Positions 8,335 through 17,870 of a stretch of DNA of 51,937 nucleotides are shown here, one piece after another. Source of the stretch: an uncultured Pseudomonadota bacterium (lineage in GTDB: Bacteria; Pseudomonadota; Gammaproteobacteria; Steroidobacterales; Steroidobacteraceae); assembly GCA_903884105.1 (NCBI GenBank), contig CAISDJ010000005.1:1-51937 (forward strand), read 5' to 3'. A program made the position numbers and the translations under genes. Numbering within the stretch: the stretch's first letter is position 1; every line of letters starts with the position of its first letter. The notes under the pieces are model-generated. The model was given only the letters and a program-made list of their open reading frames with translations, had not been told where the DNA came from and ran no database searches.

Positions 8335-9780
8335 GTGTCACGCCCGCTTGCCCTTCTGATCCTGCTGCTTGGCAGCTTGCCTTCCGTTGCCGTGATGGCC
8401 GCAGAGTCCGCACCGGCGACTCCGCAACTCGGCGCACTCGACGTGGCCCAACCCGACGGCTGGGACAAGGAGGTGGCGCTCCAGCCCGCACCGGACCTCA
8501 ATCCCGACCCGAATATCCTCGAGGTCAACATCGAGGCGAAGATTGCGGACGTCGAGATCAAGCCCGGCATGATCGTCAAGGCGTGGACCTACAACGGACT
8601 GCTGCCCGGCCCATATCTCAAGGCGAAGGTCGGTGACCGGCTGATCGTCCACTTCAAGAACTCGCTGCCCGAGGCGACCACCATCCACTGGCATGGCGTC
8701 CGTGTGCCCAACAACATGGACGGCACGCCCAACATGTCGCAGGCCCCTGTCGAACCCGGTGGCGAGTTTCTGTATGACTTCATCCTGAGGGATGCGGGCA
8801 CGTACTGGTACCACCCGCACATGGACTCACCCGCACAGGTGGGCTGGGGGCTCTACGCACCCATCGTCGTCGAGGACCCCGGTGACCCGAAGGAATTCGG
8901 TGACGATCTGGTGCTGATGATTTCGGACATGAGCATTGACGACAAGGGCGTGCTGCAGCCCAAGGACAACGGGGGCGCGTTTGGCGACCTGTTCGGCCGC
9001 GAGGGCAGCATCCTGCTCGTGAACGGCAAGGTGATGCCGCGCCTCAAGGTGCGTTCCGGCAAGCAGCAGCGCTGGCGCATCATCAACGCCGCGAGGTCGC
9101 GCTACTGGTCGTTCGCGATGCGCAACAACATGTTCACGCGCATCGGGGGCGACAACGGGCTGATGGAGCGCTCCGAGAAACTGCCGCGACTCACCATCAC
9201 GCCGGCCGAACGGCTCGACGTCGTCTATACGCCGGCACTCGCGCCCGGCAGCGTCTCGACGTTGCGCTGGCTGCCGGTCGATCGCGGCTACGGTACGGCC
9301 TACGCGCGCAACTCCGAGGACATCATGACCATCGAGACGGTCGCCGACACGCCGGTCAAGCCTGCGGTCATCCCGGAGAAGCTGCGCGAGATCAAGCCCA
9401 TCGATTTGTCCAAGGTGGTGGAGCACACGCTTGAACTCACGATCAAGCTCGAGCGCGGCATCGTGGAAATGGGCATCAACGGCATTCCCTACTGGCAGGC
9501 CAAGCCACTGGTGGCGCACATCGGCGAGAAACACATCTGGACGCTGGTGAACAATTCACCGTTCGACCACCCGTTCCACCTGCATGGCTATTTCTTCCAG
9601 GTGCAGGACGACAAGCGCATCCCGGAATGGAAGGACACGGTCAACGTGCCCGTGAACTCGAAGGTGCGCATTGCCATCGACTTCGACGAGCGGCCCGGCA
9701 TGTGGATGTACCACTGCCACATCCTCGACCACGCGGAAGTCGGCATGATGGGGCATCTGCACGTCGAGCCTGCGGAATAG
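8335..9780 (+). CDS. Three-domain multicopper oxidase
   Basis: 481 residues, exported (signal to about residue 22). All four copper-binding blocks are present: HWHG (118-121), WYHPH (158-162), HPFHLHG near 400, and MYHCHILDHAEVGMM, in which His460/Cys461/His462/His466 are type-1 and trinuclear ligands and Met471 the axial ligand. It is a laccase-like enzyme rather than the two-domain NirK nitrite reductase. The GTG start has GAGGTGAG upstream. The stop is 12 bases before nsrR, so the two form an operon behind an NsrR-like palindrome. A blue multicopper oxidase (ncgA) also sits with nirK under NsrR control in Nitrosomonas europaea, so a role in NO/nitrite tolerance or copper redox is plausible. 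Confidence 0.92.
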   Translation: MSRPLALLILLLGSLPSVAVMAAESAPATPQLGALDVAQPDGWDKEVALQPAPDLNPDPNILEVNIEAKIADVEIKPGMIVKAWTYNGLLPGPYLKAKVGDRLIVHFKNSLPEATTIHWHGVRVPNNMDGTPNMSQAPVEPGGEFLYDFILRDAGTYWYHPHMDSPAQVGWGLYAPIVVEDPGDPKEFGDDLVLMISDMSIDDKGVLQPKDNGGAFGDLFGREGSILLVNGKVMPRLKVRSGKQQRWRIINAARSRYWSFAMRNNMFTRIGGDNGLMERSEKLPRLTITPAERLDVVYTPALAPGSVSTLRWLPVDRGYGTAYARNSEDIMTIETVADTPVKPAVIPEKLREIKPIDLSKVVEHTLELTIKLERGIVEMGINGIPYWQAKPLVAHIGEKHIWTLVNNSPFDHPFHLHGYFFQVQDDKRIPEWKDTVNVPVNSKVRIAIDFDERPGMWMYHCHILDHAEVGMMGHLHVEPAE

Positions 9781-9792
9781 CGAGGAGCCTCC

Positions 9793-10251
9793 ATGAGGCT
9801 GACCGTACACACCGACTACGCGCTGCGGACGCTGATGTTCCTCGCGTTGGAGCCCGGCAGTCCGCGCACGATCGAGGACATCGCCAGGCGCTATGGAATT
9901 TCGCGCAATCATCTGATGAAGGTAGCGCAGACGCTGGTGCAGGCAGGCTTCGTCGAAAGCCTGCGCGGACGCGGTGGCGGCCTGCGTCTTGCACGCGAAC
10001 CCGCAACCCTCAAGCTCGGCGACATCGTGCGCGCGACCGAAGACGGCTTCACGCTCGTGGAGTGCTTCGACCGGACCAGCAACACCTGCATCGTCAGTGC
10101 CGCCTGCGGACTGCGTAATCCGCTGCAGGAAGCCCTCACCGCGTTCCTTGGAGTGCTCGATCGCTACACGATCGAGGACCTCGTCAAGCATCCCGCTATC
10201 GCCCGGCGCATGCAGCGGCTCCTCTCCCCGACGGCAAGCGCTGCTCACTAG
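9793..10251 (+). CDS. nsrR: NsrR-type Rrf2 family nitric-oxide-sensing repressor
   Basis: 152 residues. The N-terminal winged helix ([19 protein letters not shown], then a recognition helix near [14 protein letters not shown]) and the three iron-sulfur ligands Cys91, Cys99 and Cys105 in [19 protein letters not shown] match the NsrR signature. NsrR carries an Fe-S cluster that NO disrupts, lifting repression. GAGGAG precedes the ATG. It is cotranscribed with the multicopper oxidase. IscR is less likely because its Cys spacing and the ECFD context differ. Confidence 0.9.
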   Translation: MRLTVHTDYALRTLMFLALEPGSPRTIEDIARRYGISRNHLMKVAQTLVQAGFVESLRGRGGGLRLAREPATLKLGDIVRATEDGFTLVECFDRTSNTCIVSAACGLRNPLQEALTAFLGVLDRYTIEDLVKHPAIARRMQRLLSPTASAAH

Positions 10252-10315
10252 ATTCGGCTGCCTGACGGCAACTCGATGTGCGACGATAGCGGTCGCTGTT
10301 CGAGGAGCGCGATCG

Positions 10316-11173
10316 ATGACTACGCTGAATGCAGGTGCCTCCGGGACTTTCCGGATCGGCGACGAGATCGAGATCAACCGGCTGGGGTTCGGTGCGATGC
10401 GCATCACCGGCCGCGGCGTCTGGGGCGAACCTGCGGATCGTGATGAAGCGCTGCGCGCGCTGAAGCGCTTGCCGGAGCTGGATGTCAACTTCATCGACAC
10501 CGCCGATTCCTACGGCCCCGATGTGTCCGAGAAGCTGCTTCGCGAAGCGCTGCATCCTTACAAAGGGCTGCTGATCGCGACCAAAGCCGGACTCACGCGC
10601 GGCGGACCGGACCGATGGACCCCCAATGGAGGTCGGGCCTACCTGATCGAACAGGCCCGCAAAAGCTGCCGGCAGCTCGGGGTTGAACAGATCGACCTGT
10701 GGCAACTGCATCGCATCGACCCGACTGTCCCTCGCGAGGAACAGTTTGCAGCGGTCCGCGCCTTGCTGGATGAAGGTGTCATCCGGCACGCGGGCCTGAG
10801 CGAGGTATCGGTAGCAGACATCCACGAAGCGTCGCGGTACTTCAAGGTGGCGACGGTGCAGAATCGTTACAACCTGACCGACCGCGGCAGCGAAGCCGTG
10901 CTCGACTACTGCACGCAGCAGGGCATCGGCTTCATTCCCTGGTATCCGCTCGCCGCCGGCGGCCTGACAAGAAGTGGGTCGGTCCTCGACCGGATTGCAG
11001 CGGCCCATCAGGCAACGCCCGGCCAGGTCGCGCTTGCGTGGTTGCTGGAGCGAAGCCCGGTGATGCTGCCCATTCCGGGCACATCGAAGGTCGCGCACCT
11101 CGAGCAGAACGTCGCGGCCGCAGCGATCAAGCTGTCTGCGGAAGAGATGGCCAGCCTGACGCGTCTCGGCTGA
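10316..11173 (+). CDS. Aldo/keto reductase
   Basis: 285 residues. It is a TIM-barrel NAD(P)H-dependent oxidoreductase with the catalytic tetrad Asp61 (FIDTAD), Tyr66 (SYG), Lys90 (ATKAGL) and His132 (LHRID), and the C-terminal nucleotide-binding block [14 protein letters not shown]. It is YajO/IolS-like in arrangement. The start at 10316 is chosen for GAGGAG and because the longer open frame overlaps nsrR in another frame. The natural substrate is unknown. It lies 64 bases after nsrR and may have its own promoter. Confidence 0.9.
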   Translation: MTTLNAGASGTFRIGDEIEINRLGFGAMRITGRGVWGEPADRDEALRALKRLPELDVNFIDTADSYGPDVSEKLLREALHPYKGLLIATKAGLTRGGPDRWTPNGGRAYLIEQARKSCRQLGVEQIDLWQLHRIDPTVPREEQFAAVRALLDEGVIRHAGLSEVSVADIHEASRYFKVATVQNRYNLTDRGSEAVLDYCTQQGIGFIPWYPLAAGGLTRSGSVLDRIAAAHQATPGQVALAWLLERSPVMLPIPGTSKVAHLEQNVAAAAIKLSAEEMASLTRLG

Positions 11174-11197
11174 TCGGAACGCGGGCGCTGTCCGGCC

Positions 11198-11749
11198 CTA
11201 ATTCAGCTCGGCCACGGTCAGCGACCGCAGGCAGTTGGTCGCATCGCTGAAGCCCACGCTGATCTTGGTCTTGGGGCGCATGAATTCATAATTCGTATTG
11301 GTGGCGTCGCCTTCGTTCGATTTCCACGATCTCGTCGGAGCGCCGTACTGGCGGCTGACCTCGGATCGCGTCACGCAGACGTCGAGGCGCGAGCCCATGA
11401 TCGGCCGCACTACGGTGAGCGCGGACGCGGACGTCGCGTTCTTCGGCACCCAGGTCGCCTCTTCAATGCGCGAGCGATCCTTCAGCCAGAAGCCGGACGT
11501 GTGATAGGCAACGACAGGCGGCTTGCCGAGCTCGGTCTTGCTCACGCCGGTGCCGAGGACGGACTCGACCTTGTCCTCAGTGAGCGGCACGGCCAGTTCC
11601 ATCAGGCCGGCCAGCTTCCAGAACTCCTGGGTAGAAGGCTCCTGTGCCTCCGCCGCCGATGCCGCGCACAGGCATGCGAGCACGAATCCCAGGTGCCGCA
11701 TGCCGGACCACTGAAAAACCGGGCGGGCAAGGCCTGACGGGGCATCCAT
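11198..11749 (-). CDS. Exported protein of unknown function
   Basis: About 183 residues. GAGGAG sits 8 bases before the ATG at 11749 and only 2 before the alternative ATG at 11755. A hydrophobic signal (MRHLGFVLACLCAASAAEAQ) begins some 16 residues in, so initiation at 11701 is also possible. The mature part has two cysteines (VCVTR, NCLRS) that could form a disulfide and a plausible beta-rich pattern, but no family is recognised. It converges on the aldo/keto reductase, whose stop is 25 bases away. Confidence 0.75.
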   Translation of the reverse strand: MDAPSGLARPVFQWSGMRHLGFVLACLCAASAAEAQEPSTQEFWKLAGLMELAVPLTEDKVESVLGTGVSKTELGKPPVVAYHTSGFWLKDRSRIEEATWVPKNATSASALTVVRPIMGSRLDVCVTRSEVSRQYGAPTRSWKSNEGDATNTNYEFMRPKTKISVGFSDATNCLRSLTVAELN

Positions 11750-11829
11750 TGTCATCGCTCCTCGAACAATCAATCACGGTGCAGCCACTATGCCAGCCGG
11801 CGCGCCTTGCGTCACGCCGCGCAGTCGGC

Positions 11830-12345
11830 TCAAGCCACGTCCGGCACCACGAATTCGTGTTCCGGATGCTGGACGATCAGCACCGGACAAGGCGCATGGC
11901 GCATGACCTTCTCGGTCACGCTGCCCGCCATCAGGTGTTCGACAAAGCCCAGTCGATGCTTGCCCATGACAACGAGTTCGACATCGAGCTCCCGGGCACA
12001 CGCCACGATCTCATCGCCGGAACCCCCCGCGCCGACCGGACGCAGCAGGTATTCGGCCTGGGTGTCCCGCTCCTCCTGCGCCGTCAGCAACCGGCCCAAC
12101 TGCTCTCGTGCAGCATTTCTGACAACGGCAACGGGATCGGGTTCCGGTGCCGGTTGCTCTTCGGGTAGCAGCGCCTCCATGACCCGCTCCGTTTCGATCG
12201 CGGCATCGAACTCCTTCGGGGCCAGCACATGGACCAGGATCAGCCGGGCGCCGAACTGCCGGGCGAACGCCACGCCGTAGCGAATCGCCGCCTTGGACGG
12301 CTCGCCCAGGTTGGTCGGAACGAGGATGCGCTTCAGTGCAAACAT
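11830..12345 (-). CDS. Universal stress protein (UspA family)
   Basis: 171 residues with a single Usp domain. The N-terminal KRILVPTNLGEPSKAAIRYG strand-loop-helix and the C-terminal VVMGKHRLGFVEHLMAGSV block are those of the ATP-binding subgroup, ending in the usual RHAPCPVLIV. A 30-residue insertion rich in E and P (around 60-75) separates the two halves. The start has GGGAG upstream. Usp proteins are cytoplasmic and induced by growth arrest or respiratory stress; the specific role here is unknown. Confidence 0.9.
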   Translation of the reverse strand: MFALKRILVPTNLGEPSKAAIRYGVAFARQFGARLILVHVLAPKEFDAAIETERVMEALLPEEQPAPEPDPVAVVRNAAREQLGRLLTAQEERDTQAEYLLRPVGAGGSGDEIVACARELDVELVVMGKHRLGFVEHLMAGSVTEKVMRHAPCPVLIVQHPEHEFVVPDVA

Positions 12346-12534
12346 GGTTGTTCTCCCGGTCGACGCCGGTGTCCGTACCGAATGACGCTACGCCGAAACC
12401 CGCCGGCGGGCAACGAATCGGCACTCTGGAGCCGCACTGCGGGGGAAAAATCGATCTGGCTCAGTTCGCCACCGAACCGAATGCCCGGGCCCAGCCGCCG
12501 CTTAATCAGCACTCAATCCAACCAGGAGACTCAC

Positions 12535-12609
12535 ATGTATTAGGGTGGCGGCCTACTCGGACTTATTCTGATTGTCCTCTTGATCATGTACGTGGCGCGC
12601 AGGGTCTGA
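12535..12609 (+). pseudogene. 24-codon hydrophobic mini-ORF with in-frame amber codon
   Basis: AGGAG at a 7-8 base distance precedes ATG at 12535. The frame reads Met-Tyr, then TAG at 12541-12543, then GGGLLGLILIVLLIMYVARRV up to TGA at 12607-12609. The post-amber part is a textbook single transmembrane helix with a positive tail, like the tiny one-helix proteins of proteobacteria. It is either a single-nonsense pseudogene, a sequencing error, or a translated readthrough product. It is too short for ordinary gene callers. Confidence 0.5.
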
Positions 12610-12689
12610 TCCAGACGGACGCGGGGTTGACCAGCGCAGCGGCGCTTGATCGTGCGTCCACCTGGATGCGTGCGCAGTCCCTGCGCCAG

Positions 12690-13151
12690 TCAGGCATCGG
12701 CGGCGATGATGCGGATTTCAGTCGATGCGCTCACGTCGTCCGCCAGATAGGCCCGGAGACGATCCAGGTGAACGGTCGCGAGCGCCTCGCGGTGGTTTTC
12801 GTGACGCGGCACTTCCCGGGCCCACTCGATGAAATCAAGGATCTGGGCGGGCTTCAATGCCACGGCAACGCCCCTGACTCCCGATCCCTTGAAAGCAGGG
12901 TCCTGGCAGGCGAGAACGGGTGCGGGGCGCTGGCAGGGCAGCATCTTCATGTCGTTGTACAGGCACCAGCACTCAAGCAGGAAACGCCATTCGCGCTGCT
13001 GTTCCGTGCTCAACAACGCTCCCACGGGCAACCAGTGGGCAGTGTCCCCCGCAGCGGCCTCGACGGACGAGCCCGGCCCCTGCAGGCCAGCCAGCAAGGC
13101 GGGATCCGCACGCATTTCGATATAGCACTGACTGGACAAGGCAACACCCAT
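12690..13151 (-). CDS. Hypothetical protein
   Basis: 153 residues, no family recognised. GGAAGG precedes the ATG at 13151. The amino-acid composition is natural (a Trp/Tyr/Cys cluster REWRFLLECWCLYND near 53-67), and it is preferred over the overlapping plus-strand frame, which crosses the stress-protein promoter. No signal peptide or membrane helix is evident. The neighbours (mini-ORF, DUF4382 lipoprotein) give no functional hint. Confidence 0.55.
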   Translation of the reverse strand: MGVALSSQCYIEMRADPALLAGLQGPGSSVEAAAGDTAHWLPVGALLSTEQQREWRFLLECWCLYNDMKMLPCQRPAPVLACQDPAFKGSGVRGVAVALKPAQILDFIEWAREVPRHENHREALATVHLDRLRAYLADDVSASTEIRIIAADA

Positions 13152-13245
13152 CGCACCCTTCCTTCCCGTGGCATCGAGGATCGATGGAAAGGGAAAATAG
13201 ATCGAAGATGTTGCTTGCTGATGACGGCGCCGGCCTGGCGCCGGA

Positions 13246-14106
13246 CTAGTTCGCGAGGTCTGCCGTGAGGGTGTCGTTGCGAGCCACTTTCACGTTGCGG
13301 ATTCCGCGAAAGACCAGCACGTCGTCGGTCACGGGATTCTCCAGCAGGCCGTCGCAGGTTGCCGCCACCGTATAGTCGCCCGCAGGCAGGTCGAGCACTC
13401 GATAGCTGTACACCCCCGTGACCGAATTCAGCGTCACGACACCGGTTGCGTACGGTTCAATGCCGCTGCCATCGCGATCATCCGGTACGAGATCCACTCC
13501 GCGGTACAGGTAGACGGCGCCACCGGAGGCGAGGGAGGTGCCGGCATCGCAGGTCACAGACACGGTCCCCGCGATGGTGCTCGCATCCGCCGTGGGCACG
13601 GAGCGCAGGTACGGGGCCAGCGTGAAGAGCCCCGTGGCGCCCTCGAAGCGCAACGACTGGCGCAAATCCAGCGTCAGGATGATCTCCGCCCTGCTTGACT
13701 TGTCCTTCTCGACTTTGAAATCGAAATCGGCATAGCTGCCAGCCGCGAGCTGCAGGGAGAAGCGCCGGGCGAGGCTGTCAGACACGAAGCGCCCCGCCGT
13801 GTCCGTATCGAACACCAGGCGCACGCCCGTATAGGTCCCCTCAGGCAGTGACTCGTTGGCAAGCAGGCTGAGGAGGCTGCCGTTCTGGAACCCGTTCAGG
13901 TTCACGAGCTTGTTGGCCGTGAACGCCACTTGCTTTGTCGTCCCATCGGCCTTTTCGAACTCAAGCCCGGCAAGGCTGGCCACGACCTGCCGGAGGGACC
14001 CGTCCGCCGGGCGTTCCGTCGTCAGTTCAGCCGAGACCTGTCCCTGGCAGCCGGCCAGCAGGCAGCCAATGGCGACGACGCCGAGGGAGAGGAATGCGCG
14101 GGTCAT
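13246..14106 (-). CDS. DUF4382-like lipoprotein
   Basis: About 286 residues. The start at 14106 opens a lipoprotein signal with lipobox LLAGC; the Cys would be acylated and the protein anchored in the outer or inner membrane. Residues about 40-130 (LAGLEFEKADGTTKQVAF, then LLSLLANESLPEGTYTGVRLVFD) resemble DUF4382. The second half, with GAVYLYRGVDLVP and LPAGDYTVAATCDG, looks like a carboxypeptidase-regulatory-type beta sandwich. The function is unknown, perhaps surface adhesion or polymer binding. Confidence 0.8.
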   Translation of the reverse strand: MTRAFLSLGVVAIGCLLAGCQGQVSAELTTERPADGSLRQVVASLAGLEFEKADGTTKQVAFTANKLVNLNGFQNGSLLSLLANESLPEGTYTGVRLVFDTDTAGRFVSDSLARRFSLQLAAGSYADFDFKVEKDKSSRAEIILTLDLRQSLRFEGATGLFTLAPYLRSVPTADASTIAGTVSVTCDAGTSLASGGAVYLYRGVDLVPDDRDGSGIEPYATGVVTLNSVTGVYSYRVLDLPAGDYTVAATCDGLLENPVTDDVLVFRGIRNVKVARNDTLTADLAN

Positions 14107-14151
14107 GGTGCATTCCAATACCACGCCTCGATGACGTTGTGTATCTGTCGC

Positions 14152-15147
14152 CTAAGGCTTGAGCGACGAGGTATAGGCTGCAATCGCCAGCATGTCCTCG
14201 TCAGTCAGGTTCGCGAGGATAGGCTTCATGAGCTCAGTGCCTGGCCCTGTGCGGTGACCGGTCTTGATGTCGAACATCTGCCGGACCATGTAGCTGGGCG
14301 AGCGCCCGGCGATGGCGGGGATGTTCAACATGCCCTTGAGGTCCGGACCATGGCAGGCGCCGCACGGCAGGGGCGACTTGCCGCCGCCGGTGAGCACCAG
14401 CGCCTCGCCCTTCTTGAGGCTCCCGCGCGGAACGTACGCGATGAACCCGACCCGGGGATTGCGCAGCCGTTCGACGGCTTCAACGTCCTCAGGGACCTCG
14501 ATGATTCGCTGGCCGATGGGCTCTTTGTCCGCGCCCGCGATGGGCAGGAACATGCCGACGGAGGTTGTGGTCTTCGGCACGGTGTCCGTTTCGACGACCT
14601 TGATCCACGGCGTGAATTTCATCGAGCCGAAGTACGCCGCCGCAGCCTTCATCTCGTCTTCCGTCATGCCCTTGGCGATGGTCGCCATCAGGCCGGTATT
14701 GGTCTTGCGCGAATCGGACGTCTTGCGCTCGTCAGCACGGAAGTGATTGAGCTGCGCGATGAAGTACGCCTCCGGCAGGCCGACGACGGCTGCATTCTCC
14801 GGCCGGCCCTTGCCGTTCGGGTAGTGACAGAGCGAACACGCGATCACATCCGGCTGCCTGCCGTGGGCCACCACGTCGGGCATCACGGGATGGTCCCCGG
14901 GGAACCAGTCGGCCGGACCAAAGCGGTTGCCGATCTGCACGCGCGTGTACTTTTCTTTCGCTCCCGGCACGCCGTACAGCGTCGGATCGGGGGCCTGGGC
15001 AGGCGCAGGCGCTGCAGCCGGAGCGGGCGTTTCGGGAGGCGGCGTCTGGAAGCCAAAGGCCCAGGGCGGCGGCACATCGGCAGCCATGGCCGGAAAGGCA
15101 ATACACAGCGACAACGCGCCCGTTACGAGGCTGCTCGACTTCTTCAT
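14152..15147 (-). CDS. Periplasmic di-haem cytochrome c
   Basis: 331 residues with a cleavable signal (ending AMAAD), a Pro/Ala-rich linker around residues 35-55, and two class I cytochrome c modules with motifs CSLCH and CGACH. The second is followed by LKGMLNIPAIAGRSPSYM, the usual distal Met segment. It resembles the c4/c553-type electron carriers that serve terminal oxidases or dehydrogenases. GGGGGAG precedes the ATG. It stands alone, so its redox partner is not shown by context. Confidence 0.88.
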   Translation of the reverse strand: MKKSSSLVTGALSLCIAFPAMAADVPPPWAFGFQTPPPETPAPAAAPAPAQAPDPTLYGVPGAKEKYTRVQIGNRFGPADWFPGDHPVMPDVVAHGRQPDVIACSLCHYPNGKGRPENAAVVGLPEAYFIAQLNHFRADERKTSDSRKTNTGLMATIAKGMTEDEMKAAAAYFGSMKFTPWIKVVETDTVPKTTTSVGMFLPIAGADKEPIGQRIIEVPEDVEAVERLRNPRVGFIAYVPRGSLKKGEALVLTGGGKSPLPCGACHGPDLKGMLNIPAIAGRSPSYMVRQMFDIKTGHRTGPGTELMKPILANLTDEDMLAIAAYTSSLKP

Positions 15148-15285
15148 GACTCCCCCAGCTGCCGGAATGGATTCCCGGTTTTGTTCTGTCCGTCGCCGCT
15201 AACTTGCGCCTTTCGCCGCGCAGCAATCAAGTAGCCCCCGGGAAATCGGTGCGCCATTCGCCTCCGCCGGCCATCGGCTATCGGC

Positions 15286-17100
15286 TCAAGTCCAACCGCA
15301 CTGCTGTCCCTTGTTCTGCTCGGCCAGCCACGTGAGCAGCGGCTGGAAGTACTCGATGATCGCGGAGGCGTCCATTGCGCGCGTGCCGGTCAGCTTTTCC
15401 AGCGTGACGGGCCACGGCTCGCTTTGCACCGCCTCCAGCATGGCCTTGAGTCGCGCACCAGCCTCCTTGTTGCCCGCCACCGAGCATTCATGGAGCGGCC
15501 CCTTGAAACCGGCGGCATCGCACAGCGCCTTGTGGAACTGGAACTGCAGGATGTACGACAGGAAGTAACGCGTGTAGGGCACGTTCGCAGCGACGTGGTA
15601 CTTGGCCGCGGCGTCGAACTGCGATTCGTCGCGTGGGCTGGCGGGCGCGATGCCCTGGTACTGACGCCGCATCTCCCACCAGGTGCGGTTGTAGTCGGCC
15701 GGCTTGATCTCGCCGGAAAACACCTTCCACCGCCACTCGTCGATGACCTTGCCGAACGGCAGGAACGCGATCTTGTCGGCGGCCATCTTCATCTGCGTGT
15801 TGATGACAGCCTCATTGCTCGGGCGAATGGCGCGCGCGAGTCCAATGCTCGCGAGGTAGCCCGGCGTCACGGAGAGATTCACGGTATCGCCGATGGCCTC
15901 GTGGAAGCCGTCGTGCGCGCCGCCCTGGAACAGGTACGGCAGCTTGTTGTAGCTCAGGTCATAGTAGAGATGGCCGAGCTCGTGGTAGATCGTGAACAGC
16001 TCTTCTTCGTTCGGCTGCATGCACATCTTGATGCGCACGTCCTCTTTCGTGTCGATCGTCCACGCGCTGGCATGGCACACCACATCGCGATCGCGTGGCC
16101 GCGTCAACATCGAGCGTTCCCAGAATGTGCCTGGCAAAGGCTGAAAGCCCAGGGAGGTATAGAAGCTCTCCGCCGACTTCGTCATGCGGATGGCATCCCA
16201 CTGCTGCTCCTTCAGCGCGCGGTCGGCCGATTCCACCTTGACTGACGGGTAAGGCTGCAACAGGTTGTCATAGATCTTGTTCCACTGCTGGCCCCACAGG
16301 TTGCCAAGCAGGTGCGCCGGGATCGGTTCACCCGGCTTCACTTTGTCCTCACCGTATTTCTTCGCCAGTTGCGTCCGCGTGTAGCAATGCATCGCCTCGT
16401 ACAGCGGCTTCACCTGATTCCACAGTTTTTCAGTGACAGCAGTGAATTCCTCCGGTGACATGTCGTAGCCGGAGCGCCACATCGCACCCATGTCGGCATA
16501 GCCGAGTTCGCGGGCACCCTGATTCGCGAGCTCGACGAAGCGCTCGTAGTCCTTGCGCATCTGCGCGCCCTGGTCATGCCAGCCGGTCCAGAGCTTCTCG
16601 GCCTCTGCATAGTCGCGCGTGGCGCCGAGACGCTCGCCGAGCACGTCGACGCCTTCGCACAGCGTGCCCTGCACGCAAAACTTCGCCTGCCCATAGACGG
16701 CTTCGAGCCGTGCGTCGAGTCGGGTCAGCTCCGCCCGCAAGGCCGGATCATTGGGGGCCGGGGAACTCACTCCCTGGCGCAGCAACGCGATGGCTCGGGC
16801 ACTGGCAGGCGACATCGGCTGGCCATCGAATTGCCGGGACTGCTCGACCGCCGCATTGAAGTACGCGAGAAAACGGTCGTTGGTCCGGGCATTGAGGGCC
16901 TCGGTGTCCGGCGTGATGTAGGTGGCTTGCACCCAGCCGGCCTGCGCGCCTTCGACGTGCAGCACCGCAAAGTCCGTGTTCAGCCGCTCGACAAACTGGT
17001 CGGCCTTCTCCGCTGGGGCGGAGGCCTGCTGTTGGCACGCCGCCAGACCGAGCACGACCAGCACCGCCATGGACACCTTCCGGTTCACTGCCGCCTGCAT
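15286..17100 (-). CDS. M2 family peptidyl-dipeptidase (ACE-like) lipoprotein
   Basis: 604 residues, the usual length for bacterial homologues of angiotensin-converting enzyme. The zinc site is complete: His373 and His377 in HELGH and Glu401 in GFHEAIGD. The signal carries a lipobox-like LAAC with Cys22, so the enzyme is probably a periplasmic lipoprotein that removes C-terminal dipeptides. A weak AAGGGGA precedes the ATG. It is encoded alone, convergent with nothing and divergent from the GST gene. Confidence 0.92.
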   Translation of the reverse strand: MQAAVNRKVSMAVLVVLGLAACQQQASAPAEKADQFVERLNTDFAVLHVEGAQAGWVQATYITPDTEALNARTNDRFLAYFNAAVEQSRQFDGQPMSPASARAIALLRQGVSSPAPNDPALRAELTRLDARLEAVYGQAKFCVQGTLCEGVDVLGERLGATRDYAEAEKLWTGWHDQGAQMRKDYERFVELANQGARELGYADMGAMWRSGYDMSPEEFTAVTEKLWNQVKPLYEAMHCYTRTQLAKKYGEDKVKPGEPIPAHLLGNLWGQQWNKIYDNLLQPYPSVKVESADRALKEQQWDAIRMTKSAESFYTSLGFQPLPGTFWERSMLTRPRDRDVVCHASAWTIDTKEDVRIKMCMQPNEEELFTIYHELGHLYYDLSYNKLPYLFQGGAHDGFHEAIGDTVNLSVTPGYLASIGLARAIRPSNEAVINTQMKMAADKIAFLPFGKVIDEWRWKVFSGEIKPADYNRTWWEMRRQYQGIAPASPRDESQFDAAAKYHVAANVPYTRYFLSYILQFQFHKALCDAAGFKGPLHECSVAGNKEAGARLKAMLEAVQSEPWPVTLEKLTGTRAMDASAIIEYFQPLLTWLAEQNKGQQCGWT

Positions 17101-17187
17101 GACGCTGTCCCCTTGCCATTGCCGCCCTACTCAGAGTACTAAGAGGACAGGCAGGACACCAGACACCTGCAGAAGGATCACCTGCCG

Positions 17188-17838
17188 ATGTACACGCTCT
17201 ACTATTCCCCCGGCACCGCGAGCCTGGCCGTCCACTGGATGTTGATTCACCTCAACACTCCCTTCAGCCTCAGGCTTGTCGACTTTGCGGCGAACGCCCA
17301 GAAGTCACCTGAGTACCTCGCCATCAATCCGAGCGGGCACGTTCCCGCGCTGGTGGTGGACGGGAAACCCCATGCCGAGTGTGCAGCGCTCCTGATGCTG
17401 CTCGCCGAACGCCACGCCGATGCCGGCCTCGAGCCAGTCCCCGGTACCCCCGAGCGAGCCGACTACCTGCAATGGTTCTTCTATCTGGCCAACACGCTGC
17501 AGCCTGCGTTTCGCGCGTGGTTCTATCCGGACGAGATTGCCGGAACGGAGAACAACGAAGCCGCCAAGGCCAAGGCACGGGCGAAGATCGAGGCCTGCTT
17601 CTCGCGGCTCGACGCGCACTTCGCCAACGGCCGCCACTACCTGCTCGGCAACCGCCTGTCGGCGGTCGATTTCCTGGCCACCATGCTGACGCGCTGGTCG
17701 CGCAACATGCCAAAACCGGCGACGCAATTCCCGCACCTGCTGCCCTACATCAACCGGATGCGCAGCCTGAACTCGCTGCAGGAAGTGCATGCCCGGGAAG
17801 GACTCACCGGCTGGATCACCCCAGCGGCGGCCGTATGA
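17188..17838 (+). CDS. Glutathione S-transferase
   Basis: 216 residues. The N-terminal thioredoxin-like domain contains YYSPGTASLAVHW (the catalytic Ser/Cys region), the cis-Pro block NPSGHVPALVVDGK and the glutathione-contact HAECAALLMLLAE. The C-terminal all-helical domain ends with the LSAVDFLATM segment typical of GSTs. It is a cytoplasmic detoxification enzyme. Its stop overlaps an in-frame ATG of the following VOC gene (ATGA at 17835-17838), so the pair may be cotranslated. Confidence 0.9.
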   Translation: MYTLYYSPGTASLAVHWMLIHLNTPFSLRLVDFAANAQKSPEYLAINPSGHVPALVVDGKPHAECAALLMLLAERHADAGLEPVPGTPERADYLQWFFYLANTLQPAFRAWFYPDEIAGTENNEAAKAKARAKIEACFSRLDAHFANGRHYLLGNRLSAVDFLATMLTRWSRNMPKPATQFPHLLPYINRMRSLNSLQEVHAREGLTGWITPAAAV

Positions 17839-17870
17839 CCCCCGAATCGAAAACCCAAGGAAACCGCGTC

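Noticed and set aside
12336-13268. 310-residue plus-strand open frame
   Set aside because: It crosses the stress-protein promoter and the amber mini-ORF and has unnatural composition; the minus-strand 153-residue frame is more protein-like.
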